Part shown: one piece after another, positions 1 through 7,417 of the stretch
How positions within the stretch are numbered: the stretch's first letter is position 1
Layout of the letters: each line of letters begins with the position of its first letter
Source of the DNA: Chloroflexota bacterium
GTDB taxonomy: Bacteria > Chloroflexota > Anaerolineae > UBA4142 > SHND01
Assembly (NCBI GenBank): GCA_029778615.1
Contig: JAKOPZ010000085.1
Location: 1-64,000, forward strand
Direction: 5' to 3'
Length of the DNA: 64,000 bases
Notes under the pieces: model-generated
Told to the model about the DNA's origin: nothing
Databases searched by the model: none
Seen by the model: the letters and a program-made list of their open reading frames with translations, nothing else
Position numbers and translations under genes: made by a program

Positions 1-611
1 AACGAAATTTGCTTCAAACCCATTTCGCGCGCTTTATCAATCAAGTGTGGCAATTCGCGGAAATTGTGACGATGCAGTGTGCTGCGCGCGCGGATGGGAA
101 TGTGCGACGCGATGTGTTGCAATTTTTTCACGCCGCGTTCCACCAATGCCAACGCGTCCACGCCGCGAATTCTTTGATACAACGCCGTTGTGTGTCCGTC
201 GAGCGAAATCGTCACTTGGTCAAAATGCCGCGCGATTTTTTCGGCGTCGCGTTCGAGAAAGAGCCCTGCCGTGAGCAAATACAATTTGATATTTTGCGCG
301 CGAAACAAATCCGCGATTTCGTACACATCGCGCCGCAGCAATGGTTCGCCGCCCGAAAACACCACCATCCGCACGCCGAGCGCGGGCAGCTGCGCCACCA
401 GCGCGCGAATTTCCTCGAATGACAAATCGTCCGCGCCGTCACTTTGCCACCAATCGCACGAGATACAGTGCGAATTGCAGCGCGCGGTCGGATAAAAAAT
501 GAGAATCGGCAGCGCAAGCGTTTGGTTGGTGAGTTCGTTGTATTTGACGGCGAGGTTCGTTGCCACGTTGGCAGCCAAGTTGGCAGCGAGGTGTGTGGGA
601 GCAAGCATCAT
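1..611 (-). CDS. Radical SAM protein, partial at window edge
   Basis: Reading the minus strand from 611, the ATG overlaps the TGA of the upstream methyltransferase (ATGA, 4-nt overlap), so the two are translationally coupled. The frame stays open to base 1, giving about 203 residues without a stop. The N-terminus holds a radical SAM CxxxCxxC motif (CNSHCISC), which binds the [4Fe-4S] cluster that cleaves S-adenosylmethionine. It is followed by a FSGGEPLL segment, the SAM-contacting GGE motif, and SLDGHT, typical of MoaA/PqqE/SPASM-type enzymes. The C-terminal part, where a SPASM domain would lie, is outside the window, so the substrate cannot be named. Family confident; function unknown. Confidence 0.85.
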   Translation of the reverse strand, partial: MMLAPTHLAANLAANVATNLAVKYNELTNQTLALPILIFYPTARCNSHCISCDWWQSDGADDLSFEEIRALVAQLPALGVRMVVFSGGEPLLRRDVYEIADLFRAQNIKLYLLTAGLFLERDAEKIARHFDQVTISLDGHTTALYQRIRGVDALALVERGVKKLQHIASHIPIRARSTLHRHNFRELPHLIDKAREMGLKQIS

Positions 612-1402
612 CTTTTTTGGAGTACCATCAAAAAATGGTCGCCCATGTTTCTGAAAAACGGTAATAGAGAAACGCGCGCGTCGAGCCAAGTGAACGGTTT
701 GGTGAGAATGCCCGCGTGTTGATACCAACGAATGAGATACGGCGGCAAAAATAGATTGAGCGCGCGATAGGTGCCAAGTCGAAAATCATTTTCGAAGAAT
801 TGAAAAAATTCGTGCGGGTCATAATAGCGCGTCCACACGATTCCATTTTCCAAATTGACCGGAATCATTGCGCGCGGGAATCGGCGCGTCGCCTGCTTGA
901 AATCGCCGCGCAAAGTGAAATACAAAATTTCGAGCGGACAAATGCGCGCCATGACCGAAACAATCACAAAGCCTCTCGGTTTCAAATGCGCGGCGCATTG
1001 TTTTGAAACAGTTTCCAAATTTTCAACACAATTCAGTGGACCCAAATCGGAATAAATCGCATCAAATTTTTCGTCGCCCAATTTCTCCAATTCGTCCGCG
1101 CCGAAATTTTCCACGCGAACATTCAAATTTTCGCGCGCGACGCGTTGGCGCGTTTGATTCACCATTTCGCACGACGCGTCAATTGTGGTGACAGAAAATC
1201 CGCGTTGTGCGAAATACATTGCGTCAATTCCCGTGCCGCAGCCAACGTCGAGCAAACGCGCGGGCGGCGCAACACGGCGCGTGACCTCCTTCCACAACGC
1301 CGCGCGCATGTTTTGCAAGAGCGCGTTTGATTCAACCAGCGCGTCGTAATGTTGCGCGTGCGCGTCAAACGCGCGCGAGGTTTCGGAAAGGAGAGTTTGC
1401 AT
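608..1402 (-). CDS. Class I SAM-dependent methyltransferase
   Basis: 264 residues. Motif I, LLDVGCGTG, is at residues 50-58. It is followed by an acidic strand end (TTIDAS) and YSDLGPLN as the motif IV region, the usual Rossmann-fold methyltransferase layout. The C-terminal third is rich in aromatics and may form a substrate lid. The gene lies directly after the Uma2-like gene with no spacer and overlaps the next radical SAM gene by 4 nt, so the three probably share a transcript. The association with three radical SAM proteins suggests tailoring of a small molecule or lipid, but the substrate is not evident. Confidence 0.85.
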   Translation of the reverse strand: MQTLLSETSRAFDAHAQHYDALVESNALLQNMRAALWKEVTRRVAPPARLLDVGCGTGIDAMYFAQRGFSVTTIDASCEMVNQTRQRVARENLNVRVENFGADELEKLGDEKFDAIYSDLGPLNCVENLETVSKQCAAHLKPRGFVIVSVMARICPLEILYFTLRGDFKQATRRFPRAMIPVNLENGIVWTRYYDPHEFFQFFENDFRLGTYRALNLFLPPYLIRWYQHAGILTKPFTWLDARVSLLPFFRNMGDHFLMVLQKR

Positions 1403-2056
1403 TCACCAAATTTGGGTCAAGTCCAAAACAAACCCTTTGAGCAGCGGTTCGCCTGAAAGCGTATCCGCGTTTTCGATAATTTCGATTGCGCCGTTCGGGT
1501 GATACACATGCACGCGTTTCGCGTCAGGGTCAATCAGCCATGCCAACTGCGCGCCATACTCGATCCATTTCTCCATTTTCGCCTGGAGATTCTTGAGACG
1601 GTCCGTTGACGATTTGAGTTCAATCACAAAATCAGGACAGAGTGGTGGAAATTGTCGTTTGTCTTTTGGCTTGAGCACGTCAAACCGTTCGCGTCGTACC
1701 CATGCTGCATCAGGTGCCCGCATCTCTAGTTTGCCCAACTTGAATCCACCCGAGGAATCAAATGTGACACCAGTGCCATCCTTCTTTGCCCAAATTTGCA
1801 GCTGTGCTGTAACTTCCGCATTGCGCGAACTGGCCTCCCCACCTGCGGGTGCCATAATGATAATTTCTCCTTCGTCCGTGCGCTCAATCATGAAATCACG
1901 ATTGATTTGGCAGAATTCAAAAAACTGGTCATCGTCAAATTCAACGCTCGGACGCAAGTAAAAGACAAATCCAGGTTCAGTTGCGATGAGAGGGTCAAGC
2001 AACAGCAGGACCTCACCGCTTGCCACTTTCGGTTCGGGTAAAGTTGCAACTGCCAT
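1403..2056 (-). CDS. Uma2-family (DUF820) putative restriction endonuclease-like protein
   Basis: 217 residues with the layout of the Uma2/DUF820 family, a PD-(D/E)XK nuclease fold common in cyanobacteria and Chloroflexota. Visible core residues are D116 in PDAAWV and the PDFVIELK motif at 141-148 (D142, E146, K148). The N-terminal half has the usual acidic FFEFCQINRD and an EGEIIIMAPAGG segment. Members are often multi-copy and their cellular role is unsettled; restriction or transposon-related nuclease activity has been proposed. The stop abuts the start of the methyltransferase, so it may be the first gene of that short operon. Confidence 0.85.
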   Translation of the reverse strand: MAVATLPEPKVASGEVLLLLDPLIATEPGFVFYLRPSVEFDDDQFFEFCQINRDFMIERTDEGEIIIMAPAGGEASSRNAEVTAQLQIWAKKDGTGVTFDSSGGFKLGKLEMRAPDAAWVRRERFDVLKPKDKRQFPPLCPDFVIELKSSTDRLKNLQAKMEKWIEYGAQLAWLIDPDAKRVHVYHPNGAIEIIENADTLSGEPLLKGFVLDLTQIW

Positions 2057-2066
2057 CGTTCTCTCC

Positions 2067-3458
2067 TTATGCTTCGACTTGCTTTTCCGTAATCATCATT
2101 CCCAATTTTCCAATGCCAATATTCGCCGCCGCTTTCGCCAAACGAAGCGGGTGATTTCCATTTTTCCGCTGCTTGTTGAAAATAAATTCGCCCCACAACC
2201 ACTGCTGCGCGAATGCGTAATATCTTTTTGAATGGCGTCCCGCGACGGTGAGGTCGCGGTCGGTGCGGTACTGCCAATCCGCGCGGGCGATGATTTTTTT
2301 CTCGACCGCTTTGTAATAACCTGTGCCTTTGATGGGATAGGCGACGGTGGTGAGAAAAATGTCGGGATTGGAAATTTTCAAATGCTCTGCCGTATTTTGA
2401 ATATCGCGTTCGTCTTCGCCTTCAAAGCCAAGCATGATGAACATGCCCACTTCGATGCCGCGTTTTTGCAATTCGTGTGTTGCCCACTGCACGCGTTCGA
2501 CATTCACCTCGCGCCGCATCGCGTCCAAAATTTTTTGCGAACCCGATTCGCTGCCAATCCACAAACGATAACAGCCCATCTCTTTTAGCGTATCAAAGAC
2601 CTGCTCGTTCATGCGGTCGGCGCGCGAGATACATTCAAACGGAATTTTGATACCGCGTTGTTTCAATTCTGCCGCGTACTTGAACAACCAGCCGTGATGA
2701 ATGGTGAACACATCATCGGCGTACCACAATTGGTCGGGCTTGTATGTTTCGATAATTTGCTGCGTCTCGTTCGCAAAGAGTTCGGGGGAGCGACGACGAT
2801 ATGTTTCGCCATAAACGGAATGAGAACACCACGTGCAGTGAAACGGACAGCCGCGCACGGAAATCAACGAAAGCGAACCGCGCCCATGATATTGTCGCCA
2901 CGTATCCACATATTTCTGCGCGTCAATCGCCGCGCGGTCGGGATAGGGCAGCGTGTCCAAATCTTTGATGTACGGACGCGGCATGGTTTGGGTGATGACG
3001 CCGTTCTCGTCGCGATAATGAATCCCCGCGATGTGCTGCAAATTGTGCGCGCCGTGTTTCGTCAACGCGGGAATCAATTCGTCGAGCGTTAATTCGCCTT
3101 CGCCGACGACAATCACATCCGCGCCGTGTTCGACATATTCTTTTGCATAGTATGGCGGTTCGGGTCCGCCGAGAATGACGTGCGCGCCGATTTGTTTGCA
3201 CGCGCGCATCATTTCCAACACGTTGAACTTGGTCATCATGTTGGTATAAATGCCGACGATGCGCGGACGCGTTTGGTTCAGATACGCGAAAAATTTTTCC
3301 TTTGTTGAAAATGTCGTATCGTACACGGCGACATCATAGCCGCGCGTTTTCAGATACGCGGACAGCGCGAGAATGCCGAGCGGCGGATACGGTTTCATTA
3401 TCCGCTTTTCGTGTTCGTCTTCGGCAATGAAATAGCCGTGCGTGAGGAGAATGTCCAT
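2067..3458 (-). CDS. B12-binding-domain radical SAM protein (BchE-like class)
   Basis: 463 residues. Residues 1-130 resemble a cobalamin-binding Rossmann domain (MKPYPPLGILALSAYLK near the start, ILGGPEPPYYAKEY, VVGEGE). The radical SAM cluster motif follows as C204-x3-C208-x2-C211 (CPFHCTWC), then a TIM-barrel-like core (IGSESGSQKILDAM). This is the class of BchE, hopanoid methylases and many B12-dependent methylases or cyclases. The product lacks a recognisable substrate-specific C-terminal domain. It is paralogous to the gene at 4103-5581, sharing the MKPYPPLG and ESGSQKILDAM landmarks, so the two may act on the same pathway. The reaction is not predictable from sequence. Confidence 0.88.
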   Translation of the reverse strand: MDILLTHGYFIAEDEHEKRIMKPYPPLGILALSAYLKTRGYDVAVYDTTFSTKEKFFAYLNQTRPRIVGIYTNMMTKFNVLEMMRACKQIGAHVILGGPEPPYYAKEYVEHGADVIVVGEGELTLDELIPALTKHGAHNLQHIAGIHYRDENGVITQTMPRPYIKDLDTLPYPDRAAIDAQKYVDTWRQYHGRGSLSLISVRGCPFHCTWCSHSVYGETYRRRSPELFANETQQIIETYKPDQLWYADDVFTIHHGWLFKYAAELKQRGIKIPFECISRADRMNEQVFDTLKEMGCYRLWIGSESGSQKILDAMRREVNVERVQWATHELQKRGIEVGMFIMLGFEGEDERDIQNTAEHLKISNPDIFLTTVAYPIKGTGYYKAVEKKIIARADWQYRTDRDLTVAGRHSKRYYAFAQQWLWGEFIFNKQRKNGNHPLRLAKAAANIGIGKLGMMITEKQVEA

Positions 3459-3460
3459 TA

Positions 3461-3769
3461 CTACAATTCGATAATTTCGCCAGATTGAATATGTGATAGT
3501 GCCTGTTGCACGATTGGGGCATAGCGAAGGACAATTTCCAAATGATTCGATGGAAAAACAATAAACGCCAACTTGAAGCGGCTCAAATTTTGTTGGTAAC
3601 GTATATTTTTATCGGCGGTAATCAAGACATCAAAGAGCTCGTTGGTTTGTTTGAGGAGTTCGCCATTCTTGAGCCCTCTCCATCCCATTTCTTTTACAGT
3701 TGAAGCGTCGAATCCTGCGAGCGCATCTTTCAACTCAATCGGCAAATTTTCATCAATCAAAATTTTCAT
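3461..3769 (-). CDS. DUF5615 PIN-like putative toxin
   Basis: 102 residues beginning MKILIDENLP, with later LITADKN and IVFPSNHL segments. These are the acidic positions of the short PIN-like fold classed as DUF5615, thought to be RNase toxins. The start codon overlaps the end of the DUF433 gene (ATGA-type 4-nt overlap), the standard antitoxin-then-toxin order. Together they look like a small chromosomal toxin-antitoxin unit inserted between the two radical SAM genes. Toxicity is inferred from family and gene pairing only. Confidence 0.8.
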   Translation of the reverse strand: MKILIDENLPIELKDALAGFDASTVKEMGWRGLKNGELLKQTNELFDVLITADKNIRYQQNLSRFKLAFIVFPSNHLEIVLRYAPIVQQALSHIQSGEIIEL

Positions 3770-4122
3770 CGAATTGCGTTCACGCTAAGATGTTCTGTCG
3801 CATGTTCGAGAATTGCCAGCGCATCCACGCGTTCGACGGTTGGAAAGCTGTGGAGAAATTGTTCGACGGTATAGCCGTCCGCAAGATAGTCGAATAGCGT
3901 TTGCACGGGAACGCGCGTACCGCGAATGACGGGAACACCACTCATAATTTCTGGGTCAATGGTGATGGGCAAGTCCTTCAAATGGGGATCATTTGCCATG
4001 ATCGGTCTTTCTCCTTTCAAATGTCTAATCGGTTCTTCCCACGCCAGATTATCTTTAGCTTGTGTAATTACAATTTCATCAATCTCGCGTTCGGTCAATT
4101 GTTTACGACGTTTGGTACTCAT
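3766..4122 (-). CDS. DUF433-domain putative antitoxin
   Basis: 118 residues from the first ATG. The C-terminal part is a clear DUF433 domain: ITIDPEIMSGVPVIRGTRVP, then LFDYLADGYTVEQFLHSFP. It is a small helix-turn-helix-like fold that partners DUF5615 toxins. An internal ATG at 3999 (residue 42) has a strong Shine-Dalgarno (AAAGGAGA) a few bases upstream and would give a canonical 77-residue DUF433 protein. The longer start has only a weak GAGAG and overlaps the end of the upstream radical SAM gene by 20 nt. Residues 1-40 (QLTEREIDEIVITQAKDN...) resemble the N-termini of other small antitoxins, so both forms are possible. Confidence 0.8.
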   Translation of the reverse strand: MSTKRRKQLTEREIDEIVITQAKDNLAWEEPIRHLKGERPIMANDPHLKDLPITIDPEIMSGVPVIRGTRVPVQTLFDYLADGYTVEQFLHSFPTVERVDALAILEHATEHLSVNAIR

Positions 4123-5581
4123 ATCGCTCTCGTTGATTCAACTCACTCCGCGCCCTCTGCAATCGCGCGGTCTGCAACGGAATTGCACCCAACGCGCGGA
4201 ACGTGTCTGCATGAATCGTTCGCGGTTGTTGGAACGCGCGTTTCAATTTACGTTCGGCGTGCAAGCGGCGCAATTCGTGATGTGTGACGCGATAGAGGAT
4301 GCGATAATAGTCCGTCGAATACGTGCCGTGATACATCATTGCCAAATCGTCGCTGTCGGTCCAGTTTTGTTTTGCGCCGAGTTCCATTTTTACATTGTCG
4401 TAAAATTTTGTGCCGGGCAGCGGGTACGAAACCGAAATGCCGATTTCGTCGGGAATGGTTTCGCGAATCATTTTCAGCGTGAGTTCGATGTCGTCGCGCG
4501 TTTCGCCGCGATAGCCGTATTGGATGAAATAGCCGACGCGGATGCCTTGCGCGCCCAATAGTTTTCGCGCGGTGTAAATTTGTTCGACGGTGGTGCCTTT
4601 GTCCATCGCGTCGAGAATTTTTTGCGAACCGCTTTCCGCACCCATCCAAACGGTGTGACATTTTGCGCGTTTCAACGCCGCCGCGACATTTTCATTTACC
4701 AAATCCGCGCGCAGCAAACATTTGAACGGCGTCGCGCAGTTGTATTCATTCACCAAATCGGCAAAGCGTTCGAGCCAATTGGGTTTCAATCCCAAAATAT
4801 CGTCGGCAAACCAAATGTGGTCGGGTTGAAACTGTTCGCGCAGCCATTTCAGTTCTTGCGCGACATTTTCCGCCGAACGCACATTGTAGCGCTGCCCGTA
4901 AATCGGTTTCGCGCACCAATTGCACGAATACGGACAGCCGCGCGTCGTGACCATGTTCATCGAATAATAGCCGTGCCGCTCGCGCCAAATTTTTTGATAA
5001 CGCGGAATATCCACCAAATCCCACGCGGGAAAAGGCAGGCGGTCAAGGTCGCGGATAAATTCGCGTTTGAGCGAACGCTGCAAATTCCCGCTTTCGTCTT
5101 TCCAAACCAAACCGCGAATTTCTGAAAATTCGCGTTGCTCATTTCGTTCCAATTTCCCCAACAAATCCTCTAGCGTAATTTCCCCTTCGCCCAAAATCAT
5201 ATAGTCCGCGCCGCGCGCAAAGTATTCTTCCAGATGGTCCGTCGCGTCCGAACCATTCACAATCACCACACAGCCGCGCGCTTTCGCCATTTCAATCATT
5301 TTGAACGCCGCTTGGCGCATGTTTAGCAAACACATCTTGGATAAATAATTGAAATTGTCTTCAAACAAAATCGCGTATTTCGGTTTGTGCGTATCGAGCG
5401 CGCGCGCCCATTCGTCTTCGGACTGGGCGAGCATCGCGTCGAACAGCGCGACCTCGTAACCGAGCGAACGCGCATAACTCGCCGCGTACAGCGAACCGAG
5501 CGGCGGATACGGTTTCATTTCCACATACAGTTTCGGGTCGAATTTGAGATAGTAGGATTGACCGAAAAGAATGGAGGACAT
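4103..5581 (-). CDS. B12-binding-domain radical SAM protein
   Basis: 492 residues. The N-terminal cobalamin-binding-like domain covers about residues 1-140 (EMKPYPPLGSLYAASYARSL, MILGEGEITLEDLL). The radical SAM motif is C216-x3-C220-x2-C223 (CPYSCNWC), followed by YGQRYNVRSAE and MGAESGSQKILDAM. It is a clear paralogue of the gene at 2067-3458 but differs in its C-terminal 100 residues, which are basic (HELRRLHAERKLKRAFQQP). The toxin-antitoxin pair separates the two paralogues. A role in modification of a lipid, pigment or natural product is plausible for the class; the exact substrate is unknown. Confidence 0.87.
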   Translation of the reverse strand: MSSILFGQSYYLKFDPKLYVEMKPYPPLGSLYAASYARSLGYEVALFDAMLAQSEDEWARALDTHKPKYAILFEDNFNYLSKMCLLNMRQAAFKMIEMAKARGCVVIVNGSDATDHLEEYFARGADYMILGEGEITLEDLLGKLERNEQREFSEIRGLVWKDESGNLQRSLKREFIRDLDRLPFPAWDLVDIPRYQKIWRERHGYYSMNMVTTRGCPYSCNWCAKPIYGQRYNVRSAENVAQELKWLREQFQPDHIWFADDILGLKPNWLERFADLVNEYNCATPFKCLLRADLVNENVAAALKRAKCHTVWMGAESGSQKILDAMDKGTTVEQIYTARKLLGAQGIRVGYFIQYGYRGETRDDIELTLKMIRETIPDEIGISVSYPLPGTKFYDNVKMELGAKQNWTDSDDLAMMYHGTYSTDYYRILYRVTHHELRRLHAERKLKRAFQQPRTIHADTFRALGAIPLQTARLQRARSELNQRERYEYQTS

Positions 5582-5588
5582 AGGTAAT

Positions 5589-5647
5589 CAGGTATCAGGT
5601 ATCAGGTAGCAGGTAGCAGTCGTCAGTTAGCAGTTCACTGTTCACTG
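5589..5647. repeat. GTAGCAGG / CAGTTCACTG short direct-repeat tract
   Basis: Degenerate tandem units of GGTATCA and GGTAGCA pass into TTAGCAGTTCACTGTTCACTG. The right end supplies the last codons and stop of the minus-strand nucleotidyltransferase gene. Related tracts lie at 17338-17405, 35890-35955 and 41343-41396, always between genes. Confidence 0.75.
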
Positions 5648-6564
5648 ATGGCGCGCCAGCGCGCGTTGAATGTGTTGACAACGTAATCGGACAAATCGCG
5701 CGCGTGGAAGCGCAACTGTGTGGGTGTGATTTTGACGTTCGTGTTGTGCCCGCGCGCGTGTTTGGATTCGATGCGTTTGAGTTGACGGCGCGCGAGTTCG
5801 CGGTCAATGCGCGTGCCGACGCCGTTCGCGAACGCGACTTCAAATGCGCGCTGCGCGTTTCGGAATGACGCGCGGTCTTGAAATTCAACGCGCGCAGGAT
5901 TCCATTGCGGCAAAAAATTTCTGACCCACGCGTTTGCGTTCAAAAAATCGTGATACGTTTTTTCGCCGAGCAGCGGAAGCATTTGGCAAATCTCGTGCGC
6001 AATAAATAAATTTTCGTCGGGAACGTACAAATCGTTTTCACTCAAAAAAATGTTGGCACAGATGAGATTCGGATATTCATCGCGCCCGTCGTCGGGACGT
6101 TTTACACCCCACGCCATAAGCGCGGACAACACGAGCGCGCGCGTGAGCCACAAACGATTTTTCGCGGCGATGACGAGAAAATCAATGTCGTCTTCGGGGA
6201 CGGCGCTTGACATTGCCAACGAACCTGTGACGCCAATGTACCGCACGCCCGGCACAATTTGCAAGAGCCGCGCAAATTTCCGCGCGCGCTGTAATTTTTC
6301 CACCGACGCGCTGTTTAATTGCGCGCGGCGTTCGATGTAATGCGCGCGCCCTTTGAGAAACCAGAACGCGTCGCGTGATTCCCACCATTCGCCGTGATGT
6401 GGCACATCGTCGGCGAGATATTCATGCGCGTAACGCAATAATTCTTCTGCGCGCAGGGGAAATGAAAAAATGTCGAAATAGAGCAGTGTGGCGACGATGG
6501 CGCGGTCGCGCGGCGGTGCGCCATTTAGCGGCGGAAGGGGCGGTGCGTTTTGAACCGTGAACAT
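5635..6564 (-). CDS. Nucleotidyltransferase-fold protein
   Basis: 309 residues. The polymerase beta-like nucleotidyltransferase signature is at residues 113-131: TGSLAMSSAVPEDDIDFLVI, with G114-S115 and the metal-binding pair D126 and D128. A winged-helix-like region precedes it (LLYFDIFSFPLRAEELLRY) and helical segments follow. Such proteins transfer a nucleotide to small molecules, proteins or nucleic acid, or are inactive minimal transferases. No partner HEPN gene is adjacent. Its last three codons and stop fall in an intergenic repeat, suggesting the original C-terminus may have been altered. Function beyond fold is unknown. Confidence 0.75.
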   Translation of the reverse strand: MFTVQNAPPLPPLNGAPPRDRAIVATLLYFDIFSFPLRAEELLRYAHEYLADDVPHHGEWWESRDAFWFLKGRAHYIERRAQLNSASVEKLQRARKFARLLQIVPGVRYIGVTGSLAMSSAVPEDDIDFLVIAAKNRLWLTRALVLSALMAWGVKRPDDGRDEYPNLICANIFLSENDLYVPDENLFIAHEICQMLPLLGEKTYHDFLNANAWVRNFLPQWNPARVEFQDRASFRNAQRAFEVAFANGVGTRIDRELARRQLKRIESKHARGHNTNVKITPTQLRFHARDLSDYVVNTFNARWRAISEQ

Positions 6565-6726
6565 GTGTCGTCAAGCAATACGCCGGGTCGCCCGTTTTGG
6601 ATTTTCAAGTGGGGCGCGGCGACATACAAACAATTTACGAAACGAACGATACAACAAGCGCGTTCCCAAAGCGTCGCCGTTGACTTGGGATTATATGTGC
6701 TTTGCGAGCTTGGGCAAACGCTATTG

Positions 6727-6745
6727 TATAATCGTCTGCGGAGGA
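6727..6745 (+). promoter_or_regulatory. -10 box and Shine-Dalgarno that set the start of the MBL hydrolase
   Basis: TATAAT at 6727-6732 follows a TG, an extended -10 look with no clear -35. GGAGGA at 6740-6745 sits just before the ATG at 6749. This rules out the longer reading frame that begins at 6557. Confidence 0.6.
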
Positions 6746-6748
6746 CAC

Positions 6749-7384
6749 ATGATTTTTCAAATGATGCAGGTCGGACCGCTCGGCGTGAATTGTTATATCG
6801 TCGGTGATGAAAATTCGCGTGAGGTGGTGGTAATTGACCCCGGCGGACACGCGCGGCAGATTTCGGAATTGTTGAATAGTTTGCGGCTGAATGTGAGCGC
6901 GATTGTTTTGACGCACGCGCATTTTGACCATGTGATGGGTGTGGAAGGATTGAAACGCGCGACGCTTGCGCCGCTGCTGGTTGGGGAAAAAGAAAAGCGC
7001 GTGTTTGAATCGGTGGAACGTCAAGGCGAAATGTTTGGAATCGCCGTGCCGCCGCTGCCTGACCCTGAACGTTGGCTCAACGAAGGCGATGTGGTCGAAG
7101 CAGGAAATTTCAAGTTGCAAGTGTTTGAGGTGCCGGGACATTCGCCCGGTTCGATAGCGCTTTACAACGCGGAAAATGGCGTGGTGTTCGTCGGCGATGT
7201 GTTGATGCGCGGAACAATCGGGCGCACGGATTTCCCTGGCGGTTCACTTGAAGAATTATTGAAATCTATCCGCACAAAATTATACACGCTGCCTGACGGG
7301 ACAAAAGTCTATTCGGGTCACGGACCGATGACGACGATTGGCGAAGAAAAGTTGTTGAATCCGTTTACGAAGAATTATGTGTAA
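6749..7384 (+). CDS. Metallo-beta-lactamase-fold hydrolase (glyoxalase II-like)
   Basis: 211 residues from the ATG with a GGAGGA ribosome site. The zinc-binding THxHxDH motif is intact (H56, H58, D60, H61, in THAHFDHVMG). Further ligands are in VPGHSPGSIAL and the FVGDVL and YSGHGPMT segments. The length and the early GVNCYIVGD match the small glyoxalase II/YcbL class, which hydrolyse thioesters such as S-lactoylglutathione analogues in the cytosol. The natural thiol in this organism is unknown. The gene is divergent from the nucleotidyltransferase and ends in a palindrome shared with the glcF terminus. Confidence 0.88.
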   Translation: MIFQMMQVGPLGVNCYIVGDENSREVVVIDPGGHARQISELLNSLRLNVSAIVLTHAHFDHVMGVEGLKRATLAPLLVGEKEKRVFESVERQGEMFGIAVPPLPDPERWLNEGDVVEAGNFKLQVFEVPGHSPGSIALYNAENGVVFVGDVLMRGTIGRTDFPGGSLEELLKSIRTKLYTLPDGTKVYSGHGPMTTIGEEKLLNPFTKNYV

Positions 7385-7389
7385 AAATT

Positions 7390-7417
7390 GTAGGGGCGTT
7401 CAATTGAACGCCCCTAC
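7390..7417. terminator. Perfect palindrome between convergent genes, possible bidirectional terminator
   Basis: Two 14-nt arms (GTAGGGGCGTTCAA and its complement) meet with no loop spacer and overlap the TAG stop of glcF. There is no clear T-tract, so it may be a REP-like palindrome acting as a terminator or mRNA end block. Confidence 0.5.

Noticed and set aside
6557-6748. Longer start for the MBL hydrolase
   Set aside because: The added residues are basic and unlike the family, and GGAGGA sits before the ATG at 6749.
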